From NCBI GenBank assembly GCA_964454675.1, contig CAYVUB010000018.1, forward strand, positions 1 through 59,695: a stretch of 59,695 bases of DNA. Reading direction: 5' to 3'. Shown here in pieces: positions 1-7,323 of the stretch. The stretch comes from CAYVUB01 sp964454675 (GTDB lineage Bacteria > Bacteroidota > Bacteroidia > Flavobacteriales > Flavobacteriaceae). A program made the position numbers and the translations under genes. The notes under the pieces were generated by a model. It was not told where the DNA came from. It did not search any database and was given only the letters and a program-made list of their open reading frames with translations. The first letter of the stretch is position 1, and each line of letters starts with the position of its first letter.

Positions 1-511
1 CGGGTTCAGACTGAATTATTTGAGAAACCGTTGCTACCTGATTTGTAATTTTTGTTATATAAGCTTGTGCAAAACGGTCTGGTTTTTTGCAGAACGGAAT
101 ATTCCAATGTCCTTTATTATTAAACCGCATCATTCCATTAAATCCTGCCCTTGAAAGGAAAATAAAATCGTAAGGTGAAAATTCTCCGCTATTGAAACGT
201 GAACGAACTTCTAAATAATGTTCGTATCCATTATTTTCGGCTTTGCTTAAAATTGCTCCTTCATTTTCAAGATAGTGCTTCATCAAAGGTGCAGTAATTT
301 CTTTTTGCTGAATGCCTTTATAGAAATTAATAATGTGCGGATTTGTGTCATTCAAAATAGCTTTTTTGTAACCCGAATTAAAAGCCACAACACCTGTTCC
401 AAGAAATGGTTCTATCCATTTGCCTTGAACTTTTGGGGCAAGTTCCATAATCCAAGGTACGAGCTTGGTTTTTATGCCTTGACTTTTTATGGGTGGAACA
501 ATTACTCTCAT
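1..511 (-). CDS. Dam-type (D12 class) DNA adenine-N6 methyltransferase, 3' end cut by the window edge
   Basis: Translating the minus strand from the ATG at 511 gives an open frame of 170 codons to the window edge. It has a PFLGTGVVAFN segment (S-adenosylmethionine-binding FxGxG motif, about residues 35-45) and a FLSRAGFNGMMRFN segment followed by GHWNIPF, both hallmarks of the D12/Dam family that includes M.EcoRV. The DPPY catalytic motif would lie beyond the edge and is not seen. The start is 4 bp after the stop of the EcoRV-like endonuclease gene, so this is very likely its cognate enzyme, protecting the host by methylating adenine in the same site. The specificity is inferred from the neighbour and not read from this protein. 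Confidence 0.9.
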   Translation of the reverse strand, partial: MRVIVPPIKSQGIKTKLVPWIMELAPKVQGKWIEPFLGTGVVAFNSGYKKAILNDTNPHIINFYKGIQQKEITAPLMKHYLENEGAILSKAENNGYEHYLEVRSRFNSGEFSPYDFIFLSRAGFNGMMRFNNKGHWNIPFCKKPDRFAQAYITKITNQVATVSQIIQSEP

Positions 512-515
512 TTAC

Positions 516-1478
516 TCACTTTGTTTTATTTGTCTTTTTGGTGTTCGTGATTACTTCGTAATTTACATCTTTTTTATAGGTTGTTCGTGATACAATTTTT
601 TCCAATAAATCTGCTCTGCCTTTAAATTCTAAAAAGTCTTTAAGTGTCGTAATCTTTGTAGGTTTGCCGTCTTTTACCATTGTGGCAGAACCGTAGTTTA
701 TCCAATATTCGTCAAACCATTCTTCGCCTAATTGGCTGAAAATTCCGTTTTCATTTCTTAAATCGTCAATGCTAAGTGTCGAGCCAATATTTGCTGTATT
801 TCCAGAACCTTGTTTGTCGCTGGCAATTTTCCATTTTTCTGCCACAAAAAAGTCAAAATCCTTAATTACAGAAGTGATTGATTTTAAGTTGTCAACCGTT
901 GTAACTTCTCTGTCGCCTACTTTTTGGTTTGGTGTTTCGTATTCTTCCTGAAGTTCTTGAACTTGATAAATTTCTGTTTCTGAAACATCGTCTGTCAAAT
1001 CAGTTCTTGTATAAATTACACCTAAACAAAAATGTGCTAAATATTGATTGTAAGGAAACTGAATGTTTTTCTTTTTATCTCTTTCTTTGAAATAACTGCC
1101 GTGGCTACCAAGCGTAAAACTCGAAATCCCATTTTTTTTGCGATAAGTTGTTTTAAGGTCAACAGCAAATTTTACGTCTTCGTTTTCCTTGTGAATAAAA
1201 GTAAGGTCAGGGTAATAGTTTTGATGTTCTGTTAAAATGATATTATATCCGTTTTCTTCTGCAAACTGTAAAATTTGCGGAAAAATATGTATTTCAAGTA
1301 TTTTGGAAACAATTTTAGTATCTGACGAAATGGTGTAAATATTCTTATAAACGTCAATAAATCCCTTTACAGACCAATCTCCATTTTCTGTTGAAACGTA
1401 TTTTTCGAGTTTTTCAGTAAAGGTGTCTAGTGCTTTCTTGAACGCTGTTTTATATCTGTTTTTTACTTTTAAATCCAT
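516..1478 (-). CDS. Type II restriction endonuclease, EcoRV family
   Basis: This 320-residue protein follows EcoRV (245 aa) through its core. YYPD (D91) and AVDLK (D107, K109) match the catalytic PD...DxK set (EcoRV D74, D90, K92), and E62 in SSDTKIVSKILE matches E45. The recognition R-loop GSGNT (224-228) equals the EcoRV residues that read GATATC, and Q86/N87 match the Q-loop. PYNQYLAHF and YTR are also shared. The extra length is an N-terminal extension and an insert near 160-205. Cleavage at GATATC is therefore predicted. The gene precedes its methyltransferase in the same direction, an order that makes safe establishment in a new host less obvious. No controller gene is visible upstream. 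It starts at an ATG without a clear ribosome binding site. Confidence 0.92.
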   Translation of the reverse strand: MDLKVKNRYKTAFKKALDTFTEKLEKYVSTENGDWSVKGFIDVYKNIYTISSDTKIVSKILEIHIFPQILQFAEENGYNIILTEHQNYYPDLTFIHKENEDVKFAVDLKTTYRKKNGISSFTLGSHGSYFKERDKKKNIQFPYNQYLAHFCLGVIYTRTDLTDDVSETEIYQVQELQEEYETPNQKVGDREVTTVDNLKSITSVIKDFDFFVAEKWKIASDKQGSGNTANIGSTLSIDDLRNENGIFSQLGEEWFDEYWINYGSATMVKDGKPTKITTLKDFLEFKGRADLLEKIVSRTTYKKDVNYEVITNTKKTNKTK

Positions 1479-1647
1479 ATTACGAAGTTACCATTTTTAT
1501 CTCGGTCAGTTTGTTGATAAGTTGTTTTTTTGACAGATGTTGATGTTAGCACGGTCGCTCATAGCATTGGGTACAACAACAAGGTTACAAAGCGGTAAAG
1601 TTACAGAGTTTCTTTTGCTAATAAAAGGAATTTTCATTCTGCCGGGG

Positions 1648-3069
1648 TCATTTATCTATTCTTTTCAGTCCCATTTTTTGAGCTTTTTTCATTACAAATT
1701 CCAAAGCAGCTTCATATTCGTTAGGAATTTCACCTTCAAGAATGGCTTCTTTTACAGCTTCTTTCAATAGTCCTATTTCTTTTGAAGGTTTTAAATTGAA
1801 TGTCGCCATAATTTCTTCGCCGGTAATTGGCGGCTGGAAATTTCGTATATGGTCGCGCTCTTCAACTTCTACGATTTTTTGCCGCACCAATTGAAAATTG
1901 GCGTGATATTTACTGAATTTTTTCGGGTTTTTTGTGGTAATATCTGCTTCGCAGAGCGTCATTAAATCATCAACAAAATCACCTGCGTCAAACACAAGTC
2001 TTCGCACGGCAGAATCCGTAACTTCGTCATTAGACAATGCAATGGGGCGTGAGCTCATAAATACCATTTTCTGAACAAATTTCATGTGCTCGTTAAGCGG
2101 CATTTTTAAGCGTTTAAAAAGTTTGTAAACCATTTTTGAACCTTCAAATTCGTGCCCATGAAATGTCCAGCCTACTTTTTTACTGAATTTTTTGGTTGGT
2201 GCTTTTCCTATATCGTGCAGTAATGCCGCCCAGCGCAGCCACAGGTTATCGGTATGTTTTGAAATATTGTCAACAACTTCGAGCGTATGATAAAAATTAT
2301 CTTTATGACGCTGACCTTCAACTTCGTCAATGCCTTTTAAAGCAACAAGTTCGGGCAAGATATGGTGTAGTAATCCTGTTTTTTCAAGCAGTAAAAAGCC
2401 TACAGACGGCACATTGCTAAGCAAAATTTTGTTGAGCTCGGTTACAATGCGCTCGTTGGTAATGATAGTGATACGCTCATTATTTTTTGCGATGGATTGC
2501 AGTGAGCCGGCTTCAATTGTAAATCCAAGCTGTGCTGCAAAACGTATGGCACGCATCATTCGCAGCGGGTCATCACTATACGTAATATCGGGGTTGAGCG
2601 GCGTGCGTATGATTTTGTTCTGTAAATCGTTTATGCCGTCAAACGGATCGAGCAGCTCGCCGTAATTTTCTTGATTTAAGCTGATAGCCAATGCGTTTAT
2701 GGTAAAATCCCGACGGTTTTGGTCATCCTGCAAAGTCCCGTTTTCAACAATGGGATTACGGCTGTTTTCATTGTAAGATTCTTTGCGTGCGCCTACAAAT
2801 TCTATCTCTATATCGTCGTGGCGCAGCATGGCCGTGCCGTAAGTTTTGAATATTTGAACTTTAGGTTTGCCGGGTAAGTTTTTTGCGACCGTATTTGCCA
2901 GATCAATACCGCTGCCTATTGCCACAATATCAATATCTTTATGAGAACTGCGTTGTAAAATCAAGTCGCGTACAAAGCCGCCAATGACATAACTGTCTAA
3001 TCCGAGAGATTTTGATGCTTCGGAAATGGTTTTGAATATCGGGTTATTTAGAGCTTGTTTAAAATTCAA
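1648..3069 (-). CDS. cca: CCA tRNA nucleotidyltransferase (polymerase A head plus HD domain)
   Basis: The enzyme adds or repairs the 3' CCA of tRNAs in the cytoplasm. The 473-residue protein has the class II nucleotidyltransferase motif GGFVRDL (30-36) with metal-binding D45 and D47 (DID), the motif RRDFTINALA (119-128), the DPLRMMRAIRFAA helix (167-179) and a C-terminal HD domain with LHDIGK (H285, D286). Length and domain order are normal for bacterial CCA enzymes with an HD tail. The only in-frame start ahead of the active site is TTG, because an in-frame TAA lies three codons upstream. The R-M cassette lies 169 bp downstream in the same direction and looks like an insertion between cca and its former neighbour. 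Function is secure from motifs. Confidence 0.93.
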   Translation of the reverse strand: MNFKQALNNPIFKTISEASKSLGLDSYVIGGFVRDLILQRSSHKDIDIVAIGSGIDLANTVAKNLPGKPKVQIFKTYGTAMLRHDDIEIEFVGARKESYNENSRNPIVENGTLQDDQNRRDFTINALAISLNQENYGELLDPFDGINDLQNKIIRTPLNPDITYSDDPLRMMRAIRFAAQLGFTIEAGSLQSIAKNNERITIITNERIVTELNKILLSNVPSVGFLLLEKTGLLHHILPELVALKGIDEVEGQRHKDNFYHTLEVVDNISKHTDNLWLRWAALLHDIGKAPTKKFSKKVGWTFHGHEFEGSKMVYKLFKRLKMPLNEHMKFVQKMVFMSSRPIALSNDEVTDSAVRRLVFDAGDFVDDLMTLCEADITTKNPKKFSKYHANFQLVRQKIVEVEERDHIRNFQPPITGEEIMATFNLKPSKEIGLLKEAVKEAILEGEIPNEYEAALEFVMKKAQKMGLKRIDK

Positions 3070-3121
3070 GGTTTTTTAGTTTTACTTCGTACAGTTCGCT
3101 TCGCTTGTTTTCAGGCTTTTT

Positions 3122-3180
3122 TAGTTTCAAGTTTCAGGTTTCAAGTTTCAAGTTTCAGGTTTCAGGTTTCAGGTTTCAAG
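3122..3180. repeat. 7-bp tandem repeat, (A/G)GTTTCA, about eight copies
   Basis: The stretch reads as successive heptamers AGTTTCA and GGTTTCA, eight in a row, between the end of the tsaC-type gene and the start of cca. The same words recur nearby at 3193-3206 in reverse orientation (GAAACTTGAAAC) and at about 53427-53440. There are no spacers of constant length, so this is a minisatellite and not a CRISPR array. Confidence 0.8.
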
Positions 3181-3210
3181 TTATTTAGTTTGAATGAAAC
3201 TTGAAACAAA

Positions 3211-3780
3211 TCATTTCCTGATTATCGTAACTCTATTATCCAAAGTCAACCTGATGATTGAAGAGGGTTTTGAACAGATTTTATCGTGATGCAAATTTAC
3301 GACATAGTCAATACCTTTTATAATTTCACTTGAAATTTCTTTGAAAGACTTTGGTGTTGGCTGTCCGCTGATATTTGCCGATGTGGAAACAATGGGTTTG
3401 TTGAAACGGCGCAGCAGTTTAAAGCAAAAATCATCATAAGGAATACGCATGGCTATGGTATTGTCATGGGCAACGAGGTTGTGAGCTAAGTGCTGCGGTT
3501 CATCATAAATGATAGTAACAGGTTCTTCTGTAATATCCAGAATATTATAGGCTGCATCGGGAATTTTACGGATATATTTGCCTAACATTCTGTCATCGGC
3601 AACCAGGCAAATAAGTGCTTTACTGTCGTTGCGCTGCTTTAGTTTGAACACTTTTTCTACAGCTTCAGGATTAGTAGCATCACAACCTATTCCCCAAACG
3701 GTATCGGTAGGATAGAGGATAAGCCCACCGTTTTTAATAGCTTCAAAGGCGTTAGTGACTTCTGTGTTAATGTCAGGCAT
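3211..3780 (-). CDS. tsaC: L-threonylcarbamoyladenylate synthase (Sua5/YrdC/YwlC family)
   Basis: The enzyme makes threonylcarbamoyl-AMP from threonine, bicarbonate and ATP for the universal t6A37 modification of tRNAs reading ANN codons. The 189-residue protein consists of the YrdC domain only, without the Sua5 tail, so it is the short TsaC form. Visible motifs are YPTDTVWGIGCDA (23-35), the KxR pair in FKLKQR (K48, R50) and STSANISGQP (132-141). It begins 8 bp after the stop of mnhG on the same strand, so it probably sits at the end of the antiporter transcript, although the two have no known functional link. Confidence 0.9.
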   Translation of the reverse strand: MPDINTEVTNAFEAIKNGGLILYPTDTVWGIGCDATNPEAVEKVFKLKQRNDSKALICLVADDRMLGKYIRKIPDAAYNILDITEEPVTIIYDEPQHLAHNLVAHDNTIAMRIPYDDFCFKLLRRFNKPIVSTSANISGQPTPKSFKEISSEIIKGIDYVVNLHHDKICSKPSSIIRLTLDNRVTIIRK

Positions 3781-3788
3781 AAATAGAT

Positions 3789-4175
3789 TTAATCTTCCGA
3801 AATGTTATTGTTGTTCTCAAAAGAGTGATGCTCGTCATCTTTTTTTTCTTTGAGATTTGCATCTTTGAGTTCGTCTCTAATAGATTTTTCCCAAAGTTTA
3901 ACACCGCTCAAATAGGCTGTACGGGCAATCATATAGGCTGCTACCGGCGAAGTAATCAATAAAAAGAAAATAATAGCGAATACTTTTGTTGTTACCGAAA
4001 AGTCTGAGAAGTGAAATGCGGCAGCACCTAATATACAGCCTACACCTATGGTAGCAGCTTTTACGGTTACAGATAACCGTGTGTAAAAATCGGGCATACG
4101 GTATATTCCCAGCGATGCTATCAAGATAAATAGAGCACCCATAGTGCATAATATCATTATAATTATATCATTCAT
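3789..4175 (-). CDS. mnhG: Mrp/Mnh Na+/H+ antiporter subunit G
   Basis: This is a small membrane subunit of the hetero-oligomeric Mrp antiporter. The 128-residue protein has three hydrophobic spans (about 5-25, 35-57 and 62-85) and a charged, acidic C-terminal tail (about 95-128) that looks cytoplasmic. The YRMPDFYTRL segment after the first span and the alanine/glycine-rich second span are typical of MnhG/PhaG. The start codon lies inside the end of mnhF (8-bp overlap), which is consistent with translational coupling in the mnhABCDEFG operon. It is the last antiporter gene. Confidence 0.9.
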   Translation of the reverse strand: MNDIIIMILCTMGALFILIASLGIYRMPDFYTRLSVTVKAATIGVGCILGAAAFHFSDFSVTTKVFAIIFFLLITSPVAAYMIARTAYLSGVKLWEKSIRDELKDANLKEKKDDEHHSFENNNNISED

Positions 4176-4443
4176 TTTTATCTCCTTTATCTAAATAATA
4201 CGAAAAAGCTATGGTGCTCAAAAACGCAATAAGGGCCAATATGGTTGCCGTGTCCAAAAATGTCGGGTCTTCGTATATCAAACAAAAAACCCCGATAAGG
4301 CCAACCCCTGAAGAGATTATCAAATCTAATGCAATAACCCTGTCTGCCACATGCGGACCTTTTAAAAACCTGATTGTTATTATGAAAATAGCAAGACAGA
4401 TTATTGGTACAACAACATATAATAAATAGTTTTCAAGAGTCAT
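4168..4443 (-). CDS. mnhF: Mrp/Mnh Na+/H+ antiporter subunit F
   Basis: The 91-residue protein has three membrane spans. Between the first two it carries RFLKGPHVADRVIALDL, the conserved loop of MrpF/MnhF (usually KGPx3DRVxAxD). It is needed for assembly and activity of the Mrp complex in other bacteria. It starts 1 bp after the mnhE stop and its end overlaps mnhG. Length is normal for the family. Confidence 0.91.
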   Translation of the reverse strand: MTLENYLLYVVVPIICLAIFIITIRFLKGPHVADRVIALDLIISSGVGLIGVFCLIYEDPTFLDTATILALIAFLSTIAFSYYLDKGDKNE

Positions 4444-4444
4444 C

Positions 4445-4933
4445 TTATCTTAATATTTCTATGAGTTTTCTTTCCAATCCGTTTTTTAACCGTTCTATAA
4501 ATTTTTCTTTGTCCTGTATATACAAGCTGTGAATATAAAGCAGTTTTTTATCATCGCTTATTTTCATAACCATGGTTCCCGGTGTGAGTGCTATGATGTT
4601 GGTAAGCATTGTTATTTCAAAATCTGTTTTCAGGTTGTGTTTGTATGCAATAATCCCGGGGGTTATGTTTAGTTTTGGGGTCATGATTTCTCGAGTTACC
4701 TCAATATTTGCTCTTACCATATCATAGAGGAAATATACTATAAACATGATTATTTTGGGCACACGGTAAAAATACCCTTTTTCGGGCGACGATGATTTGG
4801 ATGTTCTTGCCAGAAGCCATAGTATAAAGAAGCCCATGACATAACCAAACATAAAGTTGGTGTAGTTGAGGTGTCCTGTAAGAGCTACCCAAACTAAGCA
4901 CAACAATAAATTCAGTAAAAACTGTTTAATCAT
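4445..4933 (-). CDS. mnhE: Mrp/Mnh Na+/H+ antiporter subunit E
   Basis: The 162-residue membrane protein has two or three hydrophobic segments in the first 85 residues and a soluble C-terminal half. The segment MLTNIIALTPGTMVMKI (about 109-125) is the MnhE signature (TPGT). Its first base is the last base of mnhD (1-bp overlap), so the two are translationally coupled. Length is normal. Confidence 0.91.
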   Translation of the reverse strand: MIKQFLLNLLLCLVWVALTGHLNYTNFMFGYVMGFFILWLLARTSKSSSPEKGYFYRVPKIIMFIVYFLYDMVRANIEVTREIMTPKLNITPGIIAYKHNLKTDFEITMLTNIIALTPGTMVMKISDDKKLLYIHSLYIQDKEKFIERLKNGLERKLIEILR

Positions 4934-6447
4934 TATTTGATGATGTTATTGAGTACCGCGTCTATATATAAAGACGGATGCATAAGTTCATAAGCTGTTT
5001 TTTGGGCAATTTCATAAACATTTTCGGCATTGAACCCAATGTATAAAGATACAAAAGATAATATCGTTATAGGACCAACCAATGCAAATTTTCTGCTTAG
5101 AGAAAGATTTGCAAAATGGTCTATTTCTTCTGTGAGCGGTTTGGGCGATTCTTTCCAGAAGACTTCTGCCCACATTCTGGCGATGACAAAAAGTGTTACA
5201 AAACTGGCAATGATAATTGATGCTAATAATAGATATTCTCCGGCTTTTAACGATTCTCCAAAAAACTGTATTTTAGGCCAAAACCCCGATAATGGCGGAA
5301 TTCCTACAAGAGAAAACATGGCTATGGCTATTAAAAACGATAATTTAGGATAATCTTTATAGAGTCCGCCCAAACGACGCATATCTGTAGTTTCCCGTAT
5401 TTTGTGGATAACTCCCATGATCATCAGTAAATTACTTTTTACAATCACGTCGTGAATGAGATAAAAAATAACTCCCGCAAAAGCCAGTTCGGTATAAAGC
5501 CCTATTCCTGCTATTAAATACCCTATGTGGCAGACAATGAGATATGATATGAGCCTTCTTATGCTTTTTTTGTTGATGGTTCCCAATGCACCCGTTATCA
5601 TGGTCATAATGGCAATGAAAATAAACACATTCAGTGTAAAATCATCAGGTTTAAAAATAAGCGTAAAAACTCTTATCATGGCATAAATTCCCATTTTGGT
5701 AAGCAACCCTCCAAAAATAGCCGCAATGGCAGACGGCGGTGTATGGTAAGATGACGGCAGCCAGAAATAAAGCGGAAAAACAGCCGATTTGATTCCGAAG
5801 CCTGCAAAGAACAACAAAGCTGTTACCGAAACCAGGCCTTTGTTTTCTACTTCGGCGATTCTCAGGGACAGTTCTGCCATATTGAGCGTTCCCGTGATTC
5901 CGTAGAGGATACCAATGGCTGTCAAAAATATGGTAGAAGCCAGCATATTCATCGTAACATACTTGATAGCTCCTTCCATCTGCATTTTTTTTCCGCCCAG
6001 TGTAAGCAATACAAATGACGATATGATAACAACTTCAAACCAAACGTATAAATTAAAAATATCTCCGGTGAGAAATGTTCCCAAAAGACCCATAATCAAA
6101 AAATGGAACAGGAAAAAATAGCCGTATTTAATCCGGCTTATATTGAGAGCGGAAGTAGAGTAAATCCCAACAGTTAAGCTTACAATAGCTGTGAGTAAAA
6201 CCATTATGGAACTGAACGTATCTGAAACAAAAGTAATCCCGAACGGTGCCTGCCAGTTACCTGCCTGGAGTACCAGAAAACCGTGTTCCCGGGTGGCAAA
6301 AAATAGACGGACGCAAAGTATAAAAGCAATACTGTTTCCTATAATACTGATGATTTTTTGAGCCTGTACACGCTGCCAAAAAAAGAGCAGCAGCACAGCT
6401 GTTATCATGTGGGCAAGTATGGGAGCAAGTATAAAGTTTGTCGTCAT
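4933..6447 (-). CDS. mnhD: Mrp/Mnh Na+/H+ antiporter subunit D
   Basis: This subunit is homologous to the proton-pumping NuoM/NuoN subunits of complex I. The 504-residue protein is almost wholly membrane-embedded (about 14 spans). It has the key charged residues of the family: E138 in YVWFEVV (TM5) and K220 in GFGIKSAVFPLYFWLP (TM7), followed by HTPPSAIAAIFGGLLTKMG with the second conserved lysine. These residues form the proton pathway of MrpD. The start overlaps the end of mnhC by 4 bp (ATGA). Confidence 0.93.
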   Translation of the reverse strand: MTTNFILAPILAHMITAVLLLFFWQRVQAQKIISIIGNSIAFILCVRLFFATREHGFLVLQAGNWQAPFGITFVSDTFSSIMVLLTAIVSLTVGIYSTSALNISRIKYGYFFLFHFLIMGLLGTFLTGDIFNLYVWFEVVIISSFVLLTLGGKKMQMEGAIKYVTMNMLASTIFLTAIGILYGITGTLNMAELSLRIAEVENKGLVSVTALLFFAGFGIKSAVFPLYFWLPSSYHTPPSAIAAIFGGLLTKMGIYAMIRVFTLIFKPDDFTLNVFIFIAIMTMITGALGTINKKSIRRLISYLIVCHIGYLIAGIGLYTELAFAGVIFYLIHDVIVKSNLLMIMGVIHKIRETTDMRRLGGLYKDYPKLSFLIAIAMFSLVGIPPLSGFWPKIQFFGESLKAGEYLLLASIIIASFVTLFVIARMWAEVFWKESPKPLTEEIDHFANLSLSRKFALVGPITILSFVSLYIGFNAENVYEIAQKTAYELMHPSLYIDAVLNNIIK

Positions 6448-6797
6448 ATATCTAAATCTTGAATATTTAAAGAATCCAAGTCATCAGATCCTGTCGTTGC
6501 ATAAACTTTTTTGAGCAGGATAATAGCAAATGCCGTTAAAGCGAAACTAATTACAATTGCGGTAAGAATCAATGCCTGTGGTACCGGATCGGCATAAGCG
6601 CCTGTAAGCGTTTTTTCTGCTTCTCCAATAATAGGAGGTTTTCCTTTGGTAAGTCCACCCATTAAAAAAATAAGGATGTTGGCTCCGTTTCCGAGTAAAA
6701 GCAGTCCTAATAATAATTTTACCATGCTGCGCCTGAGCATCATAAAAATTCCCGCCGAATATAATATCCCAACCAATAATACTAATAGTAATTCCAT
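6444..6797 (-). CDS. mnhC: Mrp/Mnh Na+/H+ antiporter subunit C
   Basis: The 117-residue protein has three membrane spans and is a homologue of NuoK. It carries the LGLLLLGNGANILIF segment (about 31-45) and ADPVPQALILTAIVI (about 69-83), the usual signature of MrpC (DPxPQALVLTAIVI). A short hydrophilic tail follows. It starts 76 bp after mnhB, the widest gap in the operon. That gap is AT-rich and contains repeated TTTCAATGTCAA words. Confidence 0.92.
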   Translation of the reverse strand: MELLLVLLVGILYSAGIFMMLRRSMVKLLLGLLLLGNGANILIFLMGGLTKGKPPIIGEAEKTLTGAYADPVPQALILTAIVISFALTAFAIILLKKVYATTGSDDLDSLNIQDLDI

Positions 6798-6873
6798 AAA
6801 TCAATTTCAATGTCAATTTCAAATTTCAATGTCAATAATTAATTATTTTAAGTCTTAATACTTAATACCTCCT

Positions 6874-7323
6874 TTACACATTTTCTTTAATCGTAAACAA
6901 AATAGTAAGTGTAACGCCTACAACCACCAGATAAACTCCTATGTCAAAAAATAATGCTGTTCCAACAGAGCCTATTATTGCAATAGGTGTGTTAAGCCAA
7001 AGCCCTGTCATGAACGGAGTTCCCGAAAAAACAGGTAAAATCCCGCTTAAGATGGATAAAGATAACCCAATTGGGATTAAAGTTTTTGGTGTAAACGAAA
7101 ACAATAACAGTGTTTCTTTTGTTGTATGTGCAAATGAATGCAGTACAAACGCAATCGCTGCAATGAGTCCGCCTATAAAGCCTCCTCCCGATAAATAATG
7201 CCCTCTGAGCAACACAAAAATGGAGAACATTAAAAGCAGCGGAATCAAATAATTTGTCGCTGTTTTCAGGATAATCATATCCGATTTTGAATTTAACCTG
7301 TTAGGTTTAGTCTGCTTCTTCAT
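6874..7323 (-). CDS. mnhB: Mrp/Mnh Na+/H+ antiporter subunit B
   Basis: The 149-residue protein has four membrane spans. It carries the MnhB signature LLRGHYLSGGGFIGGLIAA (about 43-61; family form GH..PGGGFxGGL) and an AxxFDxGVYLVVVG-like segment near the end (FDIGVYLVVVG, about 125-135). A charged 17-residue leader precedes the first span. The gene starts inside the 3' end of mnhA (17-bp overlap). Confidence 0.92.
   Translation of the reverse strand: MKKQTKPNRLNSKSDMIILKTATNYLIPLLLMFSIFVLLRGHYLSGGGFIGGLIAAIAFVLHSFAHTTKETLLLFSFTPKTLIPIGLSLSILSGILPVFSGTPFMTGLWLNTPIAIIGSVGTALFFDIGVYLVVVGVTLTILFTIKENV

Noticed and set aside
1479..1647. Short plus-strand frame (1537-1770) as an R-M controller gene
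   Set aside because: It is hydrophobic, overlaps cca antisense and lacks any helix-turn-helix pattern.
3122..3180. Regular short repeats that could suggest a CRISPR array
   Set aside because: The heptamers are contiguous with no unique spacers, and no cas genes are present.
5030..5353. Antisense open frames inside the mnh genes and many other long genes (for example 5030-5353, 8961-9191, 14789-15028, 19231-19527)
   Set aside because: They lie opposite strongly supported conserved genes, have odd composition and no motifs.
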